This document shows positions 18,777 to 29,219 of a DNA stretch of 64,000 nt, piece after piece. Source of the DNA: Flavobacteriales bacterium (GTDB taxonomy: Bacteria; Bacteroidota; Bacteroidia; Flavobacteriales; Flavobacteriaceae); NCBI GenBank assembly GCA_011526365.1, contig WTIO01000065.1, forward strand, positions 47,473 through 111,472, given 5' to 3'. The notes below the pieces were generated by a model, which was not told where the DNA came from, searched no databases, and was given only the letters and a program-made list of their open reading frames with translations. The stretch's first letter is position 1. Every line of letters starts with the position of its first letter. The position numbers and the translations under genes are program-made.

Positions 18777-20522
18777 TCAATTCTTTATGGGAATCACTTC
18801 CAAGTCCTGATGTTGTAATATGATAGTCGCACGATTGGTTTTACTGCCCCTCTGGTCTTCTTGATAATCAAACTGACTTTCAAGATAGGCGGTTAGGCCA
18901 ATATCTTGGGGCTCTTTGCTAAGACTGTTATACCAATAGCGCAAAACAATATCCATAGTAACATCGTAAGCACGTTTGGCTTCTTTGTTGGGATAGCGTC
19001 CGAAACGGTCTTTGTACTGCTCGTCTATGGGAGAACGGGTGTAGTACAAGGGACGGTACATACTGGGAAAGGTAAATTGCAATGACGCTAGCGTAGCAAT
19101 GGGTGTGTTGGGGTTTTCATAGGCAGTACCGCGGTAGGTGGTAAATAATTGCACCTCGCGTTCGGGGTTGATGGCCCCACTTAACTGGGCGCTTACACTG
19201 GAGATTAAAGAAAAGTTCTTGGACTCCAATATAATTTTATTGGGCAGGGTATCCACCAATAAGGAATCTACCAATTCGGGCAGCAAAAAGCCTCCGGGCT
19301 CGGGGCGAAATAAATTTGCACTAGGAAGAAATTCAGTCAATTGCCCTTCAATATCCCGATGTAAAGAATCGGCAACAATCATGATGTTTTCTTCGGGATT
19401 TAAATGGGTTTTTAAATATGAAAACATTCGCTTGCGCAACTCTTCTTCTGGGGTGACAGACTGATACACCTTGGGGCGGGGACGTACAGGGCGATAGGAC
19501 AAGGGCGCTACTTTAATAACATCTCGCAGGCTGGGTGCGTCGCTAACGGCGTCAAAGTTTGAAGGGATTAAAGGGCCAATGACAATATCATTTTGCGAGA
19601 GGTCCTGTTGCTGTAATACACGCTGCAACTGGGCTTTGTTGTTTTGGGTGTCATAGGTTTCCACCCGAATGGGGGCACGTGTTTTTAATTGCTCTAAAGC
19701 CAGTAAGGCGCCGGAATAAAAGTCCAAAGCTATGGTGTGCAAGTTCCGACGTTTCAAAAGGGATTTGGTCTTTTCTAAAGAGTCCAATTCCAATTCGTGC
19801 GCTTTAAAGGGCAATAGAAAAGCCAATTTTAGGGGTGGCAAAGGCCCTTGAAGAGAATCCCATAAATTGGTTTTTTCCACCAATAAGGCGTCCTCCACAG
19901 ATAAGTCTCCGGTAAATTGCTGAGGCACTCGAAGTATCATTCCGGCTTGTAAGCCTTTGGTGGGCAGTTCGGGATTCAGCGAATCCAAAGTGGCTTGAGT
20001 AACCCCTAATTTTTGTGCTATACGAAAATACCCCTCTTTGGGTTTTACGGTGTAGTAATTGTATAGGCTGTCCACTACTGGTGTGGGGGGAGCAGTAGTT
20101 GCAGGCAAATAAATGACCTGCCCTGCTTGAAGACCTTCTTTAATTTTTGGATTGAGGCGTTCCAGTTTTGCTATGGAAATCCCGTTGGTGTAGGCAATAC
20201 GCCATTTGGTGGCCTTGAGTGGTACGGTGTAGGACACAAGGCTGTCCTTTGGAGTAGTCTTTTTTACTTCAGCAACTTCCACTACTGCAGAATACACAGG
20301 GATGCGCAATTGCATCCGCCGCTTTAACCCTACTTTGTCAACCATGGGGTTATACTCTTTAATTTGCGCTACAGTTATCTTGTATTTCCGCGCTAGACTA
20401 AATAAAGTTTCCTGTCGCTTGACCTTATGGGTAAGGAAACGCTCGGGCATGGCGGTATCTTGCGCCTGTAACATAGGCCCACTCAAAAAAATCAGTAGGA
20501 GGAGGAGCGAAAATCTAGGCAT
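18777..20522 (-). CDS. Exported protein with three LysM repeats and a periplasmic-binding-like domain
   Basis: Signal peptide MPRFSLLLLLIFLSGPMLQA; LysM-like HKVKRQETLFSLARKYKITVAQIKEYNP, YTVPLKATKWRIAYTNGISIAKLERLNP, YTVKPKEGYFRIAQKLGVTQATLDSLNP; then LKLAFLLPF...DIVIGPLIPS. Confidence 0.85.
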   Translation of the reverse strand: MPRFSLLLLLIFLSGPMLQAQDTAMPERFLTHKVKRQETLFSLARKYKITVAQIKEYNPMVDKVGLKRRMQLRIPVYSAVVEVAEVKKTTPKDSLVSYTVPLKATKWRIAYTNGISIAKLERLNPKIKEGLQAGQVIYLPATTAPPTPVVDSLYNYYTVKPKEGYFRIAQKLGVTQATLDSLNPELPTKGLQAGMILRVPQQFTGDLSVEDALLVEKTNLWDSLQGPLPPLKLAFLLPFKAHELELDSLEKTKSLLKRRNLHTIALDFYSGALLALEQLKTRAPIRVETYDTQNNKAQLQRVLQQQDLSQNDIVIGPLIPSNFDAVSDAPSLRDVIKVAPLSYRPVRPRPKVYQSVTPEEELRKRMFSYLKTHLNPEENIMIVADSLHRDIEGQLTEFLPSANLFRPEPGGFLLPELVDSLLVDTLPNKIILESKNFSLISSVSAQLSGAINPEREVQLFTTYRGTAYENPNTPIATLASLQFTFPSMYRPLYYTRSPIDEQYKDRFGRYPNKEAKRAYDVTMDIVLRYWYNSLSKEPQDIGLTAYLESQFDYQEDQRGSKTNRATIILQHQDLEVIPIKN

Positions 20523-20533
20523 AATTTTAGGTT

Positions 20534-22060
20534 TTATTCCCATTCAATGGTGGCTGGAGGTTTAGAACTTATATCATACACCACGCGGTTAACGCCCGGA
20601 ACGTTGTTGATGATGGTGTTAGATACTTTTTGTAAAAACTCGTAAGGTAAATCTACCCAATCGGCGGTCATTCCATCGGTAGAATCTACGGCACGAAGGG
20701 CCACACATTTTTCATAGGTGCGTTCATCACCCATCACCCCAACACTATTCACTGGAAGCAAAATAGCGCCTGCTTGCCACACCTTATCATACAACTCCCA
20801 ATCGCGGAGGGCTTGAATAAATATGGCATCTACTTCTTGGAGCATACGCACTTTTTCGGCAGTAATAGCTCCTAAAATTCGAATGGCCAAGCCTGGCCCA
20901 GGAAAAGGGTGTCTTCCGATGAGCTTGGGGTCGATTCCCAAACTTTTTCCCACACGGCGCACCTCGTCCTTAAAAAGCATGCGTAGGGGTTCCACTACTT
21001 TGAGTTTCATATAGTCGGGCAGTCCGCCCACATTGTGGTGAGATTTTATGGTCACCGAAGGGCCATTGACTGAAACAGATTCAATGACGTCGGGATAAAT
21101 GGTTCCCTGGGCTAACCATTGGGCGTCTTTAAGCTGTTGGGCTTCCCCATCGAAAACATCAATAAAAGTATTGCCAATTATTTTTCGTTTGCGTTCGGGA
21201 TCGCTTACCCCTGCTAAACGCTCTAAAAAGGTAGCCGATGCATCAACCCCTTTCACATTTAGCCCCATGCCTTTGTACTGCTCCAGCACGGCATCAAATT
21301 CGTTTTTTCGAAGCAAGCCATTGTTAACAAAAATACAGTGGAGTTGCTTCCCTATGGCACGGTGTAAGAGCACTGCGGCAACGGAGGAGTCCACACCTCC
21401 CGAGAGTCCCAAGATCACCTTGTCGTTCCCCAGTTGGGTTTTCAATTCCTCAACGGTCATTTCTACAAAGGATGCGGAAGTCCATTCTTGCTTAAAGCCA
21501 GCAATGTCTACCAAAAAGTTTTGGAGCATTTGCTTACCCTCGGTACTGTGGTATACTTCAGGATGAAATTGGATGCCATAGGTGGGTTCCCCCTCAATTT
21601 CATAGGCAGCATTTTCCACCTCTTCGGTACTGGCAATTAAACGGCCTCCCGTAGGCAACACCTCAATGGTATCCCCATGGCTCATCCATACTTGGGACTC
21701 CTGTGATACTCCTGCTAAGAAGGGGTGTGTGGCTTTTACGTGCAATTTTGCCCTGCCGTACTCGCGTTTATTGGCAGCAGCCACCTGACCACCAGAAAAA
21801 TGGGCCAAGTATTGTGCCCCGTAGCAAATCCCCAATAGGGGTTTTTTCCCACGAATAGCACTTAAATCAGGATGGGGAGCATCCTCCGCACGAACGGAGA
21901 AAGGGGACCCCGATAAAATAACTGCCTTAAAGCTGTCTATGGCTTTTGGAATATTGTGGTAGGGATGTATTTCGCAGTAGATGTTTAATTCGCGAACCCG
22001 ACGGGCAATCAGTTGGGTGTATTGGGAGCCGAAATCAAGGATGAGAAGCTTTTCTTGCAT
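20534..22060 (-). CDS. guaA: GMP synthase (glutamine-hydrolysing)
   Basis: [61 protein letters not shown]. Confidence 0.98.
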   Translation of the reverse strand: MQEKLLILDFGSQYTQLIARRVRELNIYCEIHPYHNIPKAIDSFKAVILSGSPFSVRAEDAPHPDLSAIRGKKPLLGICYGAQYLAHFSGGQVAAANKREYGRAKLHVKATHPFLAGVSQESQVWMSHGDTIEVLPTGGRLIASTEEVENAAYEIEGEPTYGIQFHPEVYHSTEGKQMLQNFLVDIAGFKQEWTSASFVEMTVEELKTQLGNDKVILGLSGGVDSSVAAVLLHRAIGKQLHCIFVNNGLLRKNEFDAVLEQYKGMGLNVKGVDASATFLERLAGVSDPERKRKIIGNTFIDVFDGEAQQLKDAQWLAQGTIYPDVIESVSVNGPSVTIKSHHNVGGLPDYMKLKVVEPLRMLFKDEVRRVGKSLGIDPKLIGRHPFPGPGLAIRILGAITAEKVRMLQEVDAIFIQALRDWELYDKVWQAGAILLPVNSVGVMGDERTYEKCVALRAVDSTDGMTADWVDLPYEFLQKVSNTIINNVPGVNRVVYDISSKPPATIEWE

Positions 22061-22063
22061 AGG

Positions 22064-22071
22064 CAAAAATA
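22064..22071 (-). promoter_or_regulatory. -7 promoter element (TATTTTTG) for guaA
   Basis: TAnnTTTG ending 3 nt before ATG 22060; the listed start at 22066 falls inside the box. Confidence 0.5.
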
Positions 22072-22110
22072 CAACTATTTGTAAAGGATTAGTTTTTCTG
22101 AATTAGGAAT

Positions 22111-23721
22111 TTATTCACCGGTTGTAAGTATCGTAAAGTCCTGTCCTAGGGGGTCAAATTCGCGGTACAATTGAGCGATAAAATTGGGGCCGTAGTCGCA
22201 GTAGAAACTGCTAAAATTAAGCACTCGTTCTTGTAGATTTCCTTTTGGGAAAAGGCGTTCGTGCAAATTGCTTAAACGCTGTAACTGCGCTTTAAACTTT
22301 CGCTTTTCAGCTCGTAGTAACCGCTGCTCCAAACGATCGATTCCCTTAAACTGCTTGGCCCTTTGGGCAGCTACACTACCAATGAAAGATGCGTCTGTTT
22401 TTTTCGCAATCGCTTCTAATGTTTTAAACTGCGCTTCTAATGTATCCTTAAAAAACTGCAGATTAATATCGAGTTCACTTAGGGCTTTTGTTTTTTGGGC
22501 CAGTAAAGCGGTCCGCGACAAAAACAATTGTTTTGGATCTACCCCTAAGGCCTTACATTTTTTTTCATCCTTGGGAGTGAGCACCAGTGCAGCGTTGCGC
22601 AAAAGTAAAATTGGAAAAAGCACATTAGAGGCGTCAAAAAACGATTTGAGCTCCAACCAATAGGCCAATTCGCCACCGCCTCCGATGTAGGCAATATTGG
22701 GAAGAATGACCTCTTGATACAAGGGGCGCAACAGCACATTGGGCGAAAAATTCTCGGGATTCGCCTCCAGTTCCTGAAGAAGTGCTTGTTGTGAAAATAC
22801 TTTTGAGGTCCCTACCAGGAGGTAGTTGTCCCCTTCTTTCTCTATGCGATAGCGGCCTCCGTCATAAAAATAAAACAGGTTGAGTGTGCGTGGTGCTACC
22901 TGAGGCTTGTAGCTAGAGTTGTAGTCTTGCTTAATTTTTTCCACTTGCTCCTGCACCTTGGTATGGGCCAATTGCTCGGTTAATTCGCGATGCACTTGAG
23001 GTCGAAAGAGGGTTTTTAATTTGGGATGATCGGCATCAATAACCACCAAACCATAGGAAGCAAACAACCCGTTAACCAAACACCGAGTAGCTTCGGCCAA
23101 GGTGGAGGCGCTACCATAGCTGTTGGCAATGCTATCGAGGAGTTTTTCGGCATGTAAGGTTTTCCCCAAAACCTTTGAAAAGGCTTCCAGAACTGGAGCA
23201 AGGCCCTCTAAGTTCATGCGTCCCACAGGGCCTTCAGCCGCCTTTGTCCATTGAAACTTTTGCTGTTGGAACTGAAAACTACTGATTTCCTCAAAATCGT
23301 GGTCTTCGGTAGCCATCCAATACACGGGTACCACTCCCAATTCGGGAGCCTGTGCACGCAGTTGCTCGGCCAATTTTATAATCGTAAGAATCTTATAGAT
23401 AAAGTACAAGGGACCTGTAAGCAAACACAATTGATGTCCAGTGGTGAGTGTTACCGCATTCTTTGACCCTAAGGCCGAAATGTTTTTAGCTACCTCAGGT
23501 GCCACATCAAGCGTAGCGTACTGCTCTTGTAACACTTCTACTAATACCTGTCGATGTGCCTCCGGAAAGGCAGCACATTTTTCCTGGGCTTGCGCCTTTA
23601 ACTGGTCGAGTGTGGGGAACCTTCCATATGTAAAGTCCAATTTTGGGTTTTGTTCGAGGTAATCTGTTAGTAAGGAAGAAAAATACCCTGTGTCGCGATG
23701 CGGAATCCCCGAAGTAGTCAT
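22111..23721 (-). CDS. bshC: Putative cysteine ligase BshC (bacillithiol biosynthesis)
   Basis: TLTTGHQLCLLTGPLYFIYKILTIIKLAEQL, PVYWMATEDHDFEEI, RPLYQEVILPNIAYIGGGGELAYWLELK. Confidence 0.95.
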   Translation of the reverse strand: MTTSGIPHRDTGYFSSLLTDYLEQNPKLDFTYGRFPTLDQLKAQAQEKCAAFPEAHRQVLVEVLQEQYATLDVAPEVAKNISALGSKNAVTLTTGHQLCLLTGPLYFIYKILTIIKLAEQLRAQAPELGVVPVYWMATEDHDFEEISSFQFQQQKFQWTKAAEGPVGRMNLEGLAPVLEAFSKVLGKTLHAEKLLDSIANSYGSASTLAEATRCLVNGLFASYGLVVIDADHPKLKTLFRPQVHRELTEQLAHTKVQEQVEKIKQDYNSSYKPQVAPRTLNLFYFYDGGRYRIEKEGDNYLLVGTSKVFSQQALLQELEANPENFSPNVLLRPLYQEVILPNIAYIGGGGELAYWLELKSFFDASNVLFPILLLRNAALVLTPKDEKKCKALGVDPKQLFLSRTALLAQKTKALSELDINLQFFKDTLEAQFKTLEAIAKKTDASFIGSVAAQRAKQFKGIDRLEQRLLRAEKRKFKAQLQRLSNLHERLFPKGNLQERVLNFSSFYCDYGPNFIAQLYREFDPLGQDFTILTTGE

Positions 23722-23807
23722 GTATAGATTTTGCGTAAAGATATTTGTTTTTTAAAAATTACCCCAGTGGTCAAAAAATAGGTATATTTCGGCCTTTTGA
23801 CACCACT

Positions 23808-26261
23808 ATGAAAAAAATTACTCTCCTGTTATTTGCCTTATTCTTAAGCGGCCCTGCACTGGCACAAGTACAATCGCCCGACAGCTTTTTGGGCTACCCC
23901 TTAGGAACCACTTTTTCCAGACACCATCAGGTGGTAGATTATTTTCAGCACCTGGAGGAAAATTCCAACATGGTGCGCTTGGATCCCTATGGGACTACCA
24001 ACGAGGGGCGCCTCTTACAATTGGCTTATGTATCTACGGCTAAAAACTTAGCAAAGCTTGAGGCCATTCGCCAGCGGCATTTGCAAAATACTGGACTTAT
24101 CCAAGGGGAGAAAAACGATGACTTTGCAATCGTATGGTTGAGCTTTAACGTGCATGGCAACGAGTCTTCGAGTACCGAAGCGGCCATGAAAACAATATAC
24201 AATTTGATAGAAAACCACAGTGCGTGGTTAGAAAATACCGTGGTGATTATTGATCCTTGTATCAATCCCGACGGACGCGACCGTTATGTGAACTGGTACA
24301 AACAAAACCGAAGCACCCCCTATGACGCTACACCTTTTTCGCGTGAACACGACGAATTGTGGCACAGTGGACGGACCAATCATTACATTTTTGATTTGAA
24401 CAGAGACTGGGCATGGGCCACGCAAGTTGAAACCCAACAACGTCTCAAAAAATACAACCAGTGGTTGCCCCATGTACATGTGGATTTTCACGAACAGGGG
24501 ATCAATAGCCCTTATTATTTTGCGCCTGCAGCAGCACCGCTACACGACATTATTACTCCATTCCAAATGGAATTCCAAGACAAATTGGCTAAAAACCACG
24601 CTTTGTATTTCGATCGCGAGGGCTGGTTGTACTTTACCAAAGAGCGCTTTGATTTGCTCTACCCCAGTTATGGCGACACCTACCCCACCTATCTGGGAGC
24701 CATAGGAATGACCTATGAGCAGGCAGGAAACGGACGTGCGGGCCTGGGTATTACAAACGACGAAGGCATTGAACTCACCCTTATTGACCGCATTGAGCAC
24801 CACTACACCACGGCACTTTCTACCGTAGAAACAGCAGCTAAAAACCGCAGTGCGCTCAACGCTAATTTTCAAGCTTTTTTTGAGGACAACAAGCGCAAGT
24901 ATCAAGCCTATGTCCTTGAGGGAAGTACCAACAAACTTAATGCCTTACAACGACTCCTCGATCGCCATGAAGTAGACTATGGCTACCTGAATCAAAAACA
25001 GAGCATCAAAGGCTACGATTACCAACAACAAAAAAACAGCACCATTGCCTTTCAAAAGGGTGCCCTAGTGGTCCCTAGCCAACAAGTGAAAGGAAAAATG
25101 GTACAGGTGTGGTTTGAACCTAAAACAACACTCCAAGACTCACTCACCTACGATATTACCGCCTGGTCCCTTCCCTATGCACATGGTTTAAAAGCAGTAG
25201 CTACCAACAGTAAAATCGAATACAACGCCCAAAAAACTTCGCTACTTCCTCAACCCATTACTCCCGATGCCTACGCTTGGGGAACCACTTATGATAGTTT
25301 TGAGGATGGTAAGTTTTTGGCTGCCCTTTTAAAGGCGAACATCAAGGTACGTATTAACACAAAACGTTTTGGCAGTGGAGGAAAAAATTGGAACCCAGGA
25401 AGTTTATTTATTTTAAGAGGTGAAAACACCAGCACTACAGACTTTGAGGTTAGCCTCAATCGTTTGGCGCAAGAGTATGAAAAGCAACTGATTCCAGTAG
25501 CCAGTGGATACGCCGCCGCAGGACCAGATATGGGCTCTGATGCTTTTCATTGGATAAAGACCCCTAAAATTGCCATACTTACCGAGGGAGATGTATCGCC
25601 CTACAACTACGGGGAGTTATGGCACTATTTTGAAAAAGATTTAAATTTTCCTTTTCACCAAGTCCGCGACAAGCAACTTACTGAACGTGTACTAAAGCAT
25701 ATTGATGTACTGATAATGCCGTCAGGAGGATACTCCAGCCTACGTTCGGAACGTAAAAAAGCAATGCTGTTGCGCTGGTTACGCCAAGGAGGCCGCATTG
25801 TTGCTATTGAACGTGCCCTGTCCTACTTTACTGGGCAGCAAGGGTTTAATTTACAACGAAAAGAAAACGATATTACGCCCGACCCCACCCGACGCTATGA
25901 GGACCAACAACGCAATTATATTAGCAACGCTATTACCGGGGGAATTTTTAATACCCGTGTAGACAACTCCCATCCTATTGGACTGGGATACACCAACAAC
26001 TATTATACCCTTAAACGTTCTGCAAGTGCTTATGCATTATTAAAAAATGGCAACAATGTGAGCTATATTCCTAAAGGAGCAAAAGCTGTTGCCGGTTTTG
26101 TAGGAAAAAATGTGGCTGACGTACAAGCGGAATCTTTAATCGTGGGCACCGAACGCGTGGGCCGCGGGAGCGTCACCTACTTTGTAGATGATCCTATTTT
26201 TAGAGCGTTTTGGGAGAACGGGAAATTGTTGTTGTTTAATGCTGTCTTTTTAAACGACTAA
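23808..26261 (+). CDS. Exported M14-family zinc carboxypeptidase with GATase1-like C-terminal region
   Basis: Signal peptide MKKITLLLFALFLSGPALAQ; VWLSFNVHGNESSSTEAAM (HxxE), DPCINPDGRDRYVNW, HVDFHEQG; C-terminal IAILTEGDVSPYNYGELWHYFEKDL...VLIMPSGGYSSL. Confidence 0.9.
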   Translation: MKKITLLLFALFLSGPALAQVQSPDSFLGYPLGTTFSRHHQVVDYFQHLEENSNMVRLDPYGTTNEGRLLQLAYVSTAKNLAKLEAIRQRHLQNTGLIQGEKNDDFAIVWLSFNVHGNESSSTEAAMKTIYNLIENHSAWLENTVVIIDPCINPDGRDRYVNWYKQNRSTPYDATPFSREHDELWHSGRTNHYIFDLNRDWAWATQVETQQRLKKYNQWLPHVHVDFHEQGINSPYYFAPAAAPLHDIITPFQMEFQDKLAKNHALYFDREGWLYFTKERFDLLYPSYGDTYPTYLGAIGMTYEQAGNGRAGLGITNDEGIELTLIDRIEHHYTTALSTVETAAKNRSALNANFQAFFEDNKRKYQAYVLEGSTNKLNALQRLLDRHEVDYGYLNQKQSIKGYDYQQQKNSTIAFQKGALVVPSQQVKGKMVQVWFEPKTTLQDSLTYDITAWSLPYAHGLKAVATNSKIEYNAQKTSLLPQPITPDAYAWGTTYDSFEDGKFLAALLKANIKVRINTKRFGSGGKNWNPGSLFILRGENTSTTDFEVSLNRLAQEYEKQLIPVASGYAAAGPDMGSDAFHWIKTPKIAILTEGDVSPYNYGELWHYFEKDLNFPFHQVRDKQLTERVLKHIDVLIMPSGGYSSLRSERKKAMLLRWLRQGGRIVAIERALSYFTGQQGFNLQRKENDITPDPTRRYEDQQRNYISNAITGGIFNTRVDNSHPIGLGYTNNYYTLKRSASAYALLKNGNNVSYIPKGAKAVAGFVGKNVADVQAESLIVGTERVGRGSVTYFVDDPIFRAFWENGKLLLFNAVFLND

Positions 26262-27562
26262 ACAACGGGTACCGCATACAAGTCAAAATCTTCGGCAGCT
26301 GTAATTTCTAGGGTGGTAAAATCCCCTACTTTTAAATAGTGGTCCTTTGTGGGAACCAACACCTCGTTATCCACATCAGGGGAATCCATTTCTGTACGCC
26401 CCACAAAGTAGCCGCCTTCTATCCGGTCTATCATACAGCGGAAGCGCTGTCCAATTTTTTCTTGATTGATTTCCCAGGAAATACCGCGTTGAATTTCCAT
26501 AATTTCTGCGGCACGCGCCTGCTTAACTTCTTCAGGTACATCATCGGTTAGGGCATAGGCTGTGGTTTGCTCTTCATGGCTATAGGTAAAACAGCCCAAG
26601 CGTTCAAAACGCATGGCCTTCACCCATTCCTTAAGGGTTTGAAAATCTGCTTCTGTTTCTCCAGGATAACCAACAATTAGTGTTGTACGCAAGGTTATTC
26701 CTGGCAATTGCTCACGAAAGTTATGCAAAAGCTCGGTTGTTTTCTTTTGGGTTGTACCGCGCTTCATTGATTTTAAAATAGGGTCCGCTATATGCTGCAG
26801 TGGAATATCGAGATAATTGCAAATTTTAGGGGTTTCCCGCATGAAATCCAGCACCTCCATCGGAAAACCAGTAGGGAAAGCGTAGTGCAAACGAATCCAT
26901 TCGATACCGTTAACCTGAATCAGCGCACGAAGCAAATCGGCGAGGCGTCTTTTTTTATAGAGGTCTAAACCGTAATAGGTGAGGTCTTGGGCAATTAAAA
27001 TAAGTTCTTTTACTCCAGAAGCTGCCAATTTTTCGGCTTCGGCTACCAGTTGCTCAATAGGGGTAGATCGGTGCTTTCCCCTCATTAGCGGAATAGCACA
27101 AAAGGAGCATGGCCGATCGCAGCCCTCGGCAATTTTTAGATAGGCGTAATTTTTTGGTGTTGTTTTTAAACGTTCTCCCAACAGCTCGTGTTTATAGTCG
27201 GCGCCCAACGCTTGTAGGAGTTGGGGTAAATCTGTGGTGCCAAAATAAGCGTCCACTTCGGGAATTTCTGCCTCTAAATCGGGTTTGTAGCGTTCACTCA
27301 AACAGCCCGTAACAAATACTTTGTCCACTTCACCTGCTTGTTTTTTTTGTACTTGCTCTAAAATAGTATTCACCGATTCTGCTTTGGCATCTCCAATAAA
27401 CCCACAAGTATTTACCACTACTATGTTTCCCGCTTTCTCATGCACCACCTGTTTCTTGTTGGCCTTCAATTGACCCATGAGGACTTCAGAGTCATAGGTG
27501 TTTTTAGAACAGCCTAGGGTGATCACATTAATGGTGTTTTTTTTATTGCTTCTCGTGCGCAT
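26258..27562 (-). CDS. rimO: Ribosomal protein S12 methylthiotransferase
   Basis: TLGCSKNTYDSEVLMGQL, EGCDRPCSFCAIPLMRGKHRS, TRAM-like C-terminus. Confidence 0.96.
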   Translation of the reverse strand: MRTRSNKKNTINVITLGCSKNTYDSEVLMGQLKANKKQVVHEKAGNIVVVNTCGFIGDAKAESVNTILEQVQKKQAGEVDKVFVTGCLSERYKPDLEAEIPEVDAYFGTTDLPQLLQALGADYKHELLGERLKTTPKNYAYLKIAEGCDRPCSFCAIPLMRGKHRSTPIEQLVAEAEKLAASGVKELILIAQDLTYYGLDLYKKRRLADLLRALIQVNGIEWIRLHYAFPTGFPMEVLDFMRETPKICNYLDIPLQHIADPILKSMKRGTTQKKTTELLHNFREQLPGITLRTTLIVGYPGETEADFQTLKEWVKAMRFERLGCFTYSHEEQTTAYALTDDVPEEVKQARAAEIMEIQRGISWEINQEKIGQRFRCMIDRIEGGYFVGRTEMDSPDVDNEVLVPTKDHYLKVGDFTTLEITAAEDFDLYAVPVV

Positions 27563-29216
27563 GTGGGTGCTCTTTAGGTGGTGTTCGGTGTTGGGTTAAT
27601 TTTTCATAAGCGGCCGCTAATAGGAACAACTGCTGTTCCTGGCGGGAAGGGGCAATAAAAGTGAGGTTTTGGGGGGCGCCATTGTCCTGAAATCCCATAG
27701 GAACGGTTAGTGCAGGATAATAGGCTACAGCAGCTACTCCAGCGTTATAATTGTTGATGGACAGTACGGCATCTGCCTTTGCATCGGAAAAGGCTGGAGC
27801 AAAATAGTGGCGTCCCTTTTGCGTCATTTCTACCACTATGGTTGCCAGTTCTTCAGGTGTTGTAGTATTTTCTACAATGGCATCAAAATTCCCTTGTCCG
27901 TAAGGAGCTCGTGTATCCAATGCTTCATCATTAAAAGCTGCAACAGCTGCTACGCTACTAAACGGTAGCTTGGCGGCAGCAAACTGTTTTACATACGCTG
28001 GTAAATCCCTTTTCATTTCAGCAGCCAAACGCACACCAAAATTTTCCAAGCGTTGGCTGTTGGGTGTAAAAGCAACTAGGGTAGCTCCCGCAGCTTCAAG
28101 GTCTTTTAAGGCTTGAGCATAGAGGGGATTGTCCTTGAAATCTTCAATATAAGCTAGTGTTTTTCCTTCTAGTGTGGCTTGATTTAAGGCGTCAACAGCT
28201 ATTTTTTCAGCGGCATAGGAGGCTGCATCTTTTGTGTCAGCCCCTAACATGGCATTGTACAACAAGGCGTTATCACGAACATTTTTTGTCATCGGGCCAG
28301 GCGTGTCAAGGGAGGCTGATATAGGAATAATCCCCGAACGACTCAAAGCGCCAATAGTTGGCTTTAATCCTACAACAGCATTTTTTCCTGAAGGTGATAA
28401 AATAGAACCCGAAGTTTCTGATCCTATTGCGGCTACGGCATAATTGGCAGCTACTGCCACACCACTACCAGAACTAGAGCCTCCTGTTTCCAATTGCATA
28501 CGCCCATAGGGATTTAGCGTTTGTCCACCCATGGCACTGTAACCTACGGGGCAGCCCTTACAAAAAAAGTAGGCCCACTCACTTAAATTGGCTTTCCCTA
28601 AAATTAGGGCACCCTGGTTTTTTAATTGGTGTATAATAAAGGCATCCTCCTCAGTACGATTGTCCGCAAAAGCTAAAGCACCAGCAGTTGTTGCCGTTCC
28701 AACAGTATTGATATTGTCTTTTACCAAAATAGGCATACCAAATAAGGGAGGAAACGAGCCTCCTTTTTTGTAGTCCTTGTCTTTGGCTTTGGCTTCTTCT
28801 AGTACGTTAGGATTAATTTGTAGAACGGCATTCAAAAACCGATTGTGGTCCAATTCAGCAGTATAAATACGGTACAAATAAAACAAAGTGAGGGCTTCAT
28901 AGCTGAGCTTCCCTGCTTCTATGTGCGCCTGTAGCGTTGCGATGTCCTGTTCCAAAATAAGTGGTGCCAGACGTTGGTGTTGCGCTACATCGTAGTATTT
29001 GAACTCGTCGTAAAAAGGGGCCATAAGTGCATCCTTATCTTGAAAAGGTGAAAGGATTTGACGGTAGCGCAATCGTTTTACAGGATGGTTTTCGTTTGCA
29101 GTTAATACAGGAGTTTCGTCATAAGGTTCCCATTGAAGCAGGGGGTTTTCCTTGGGGGCACAAGAAGTTACAACAGCAATGAAAACTACAATACGAAGGA
29201 ATTTTATAGGTCGCAT
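27543..29216 (-). CDS. Amidase-signature family lipoprotein
   Basis: Lipobox VVTSC; FGMPILVKDNINT, GKANLSEWA, GGSSSGSGVAVAANYAVAAIGSETSGSILSP. Confidence 0.92.
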   Translation of the reverse strand: MRPIKFLRIVVFIAVVTSCAPKENPLLQWEPYDETPVLTANENHPVKRLRYRQILSPFQDKDALMAPFYDEFKYYDVAQHQRLAPLILEQDIATLQAHIEAGKLSYEALTLFYLYRIYTAELDHNRFLNAVLQINPNVLEEAKAKDKDYKKGGSFPPLFGMPILVKDNINTVGTATTAGALAFADNRTEEDAFIIHQLKNQGALILGKANLSEWAYFFCKGCPVGYSAMGGQTLNPYGRMQLETGGSSSGSGVAVAANYAVAAIGSETSGSILSPSGKNAVVGLKPTIGALSRSGIIPISASLDTPGPMTKNVRDNALLYNAMLGADTKDAASYAAEKIAVDALNQATLEGKTLAYIEDFKDNPLYAQALKDLEAAGATLVAFTPNSQRLENFGVRLAAEMKRDLPAYVKQFAAAKLPFSSVAAVAAFNDEALDTRAPYGQGNFDAIVENTTTPEELATIVVEMTQKGRHYFAPAFSDAKADAVLSINNYNAGVAAVAYYPALTVPMGFQDNGAPQNLTFIAPSRQEQQLFLLAAAYEKLTQHRTPPKEHPHAHEKQ

Positions 29217-29219
29217 GAT

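Noticed and set aside
21099-21566. 155-aa plus-strand ORF antisense to guaA
   Set aside because: Shadow ORF in a conserved gene; no family resemblance.
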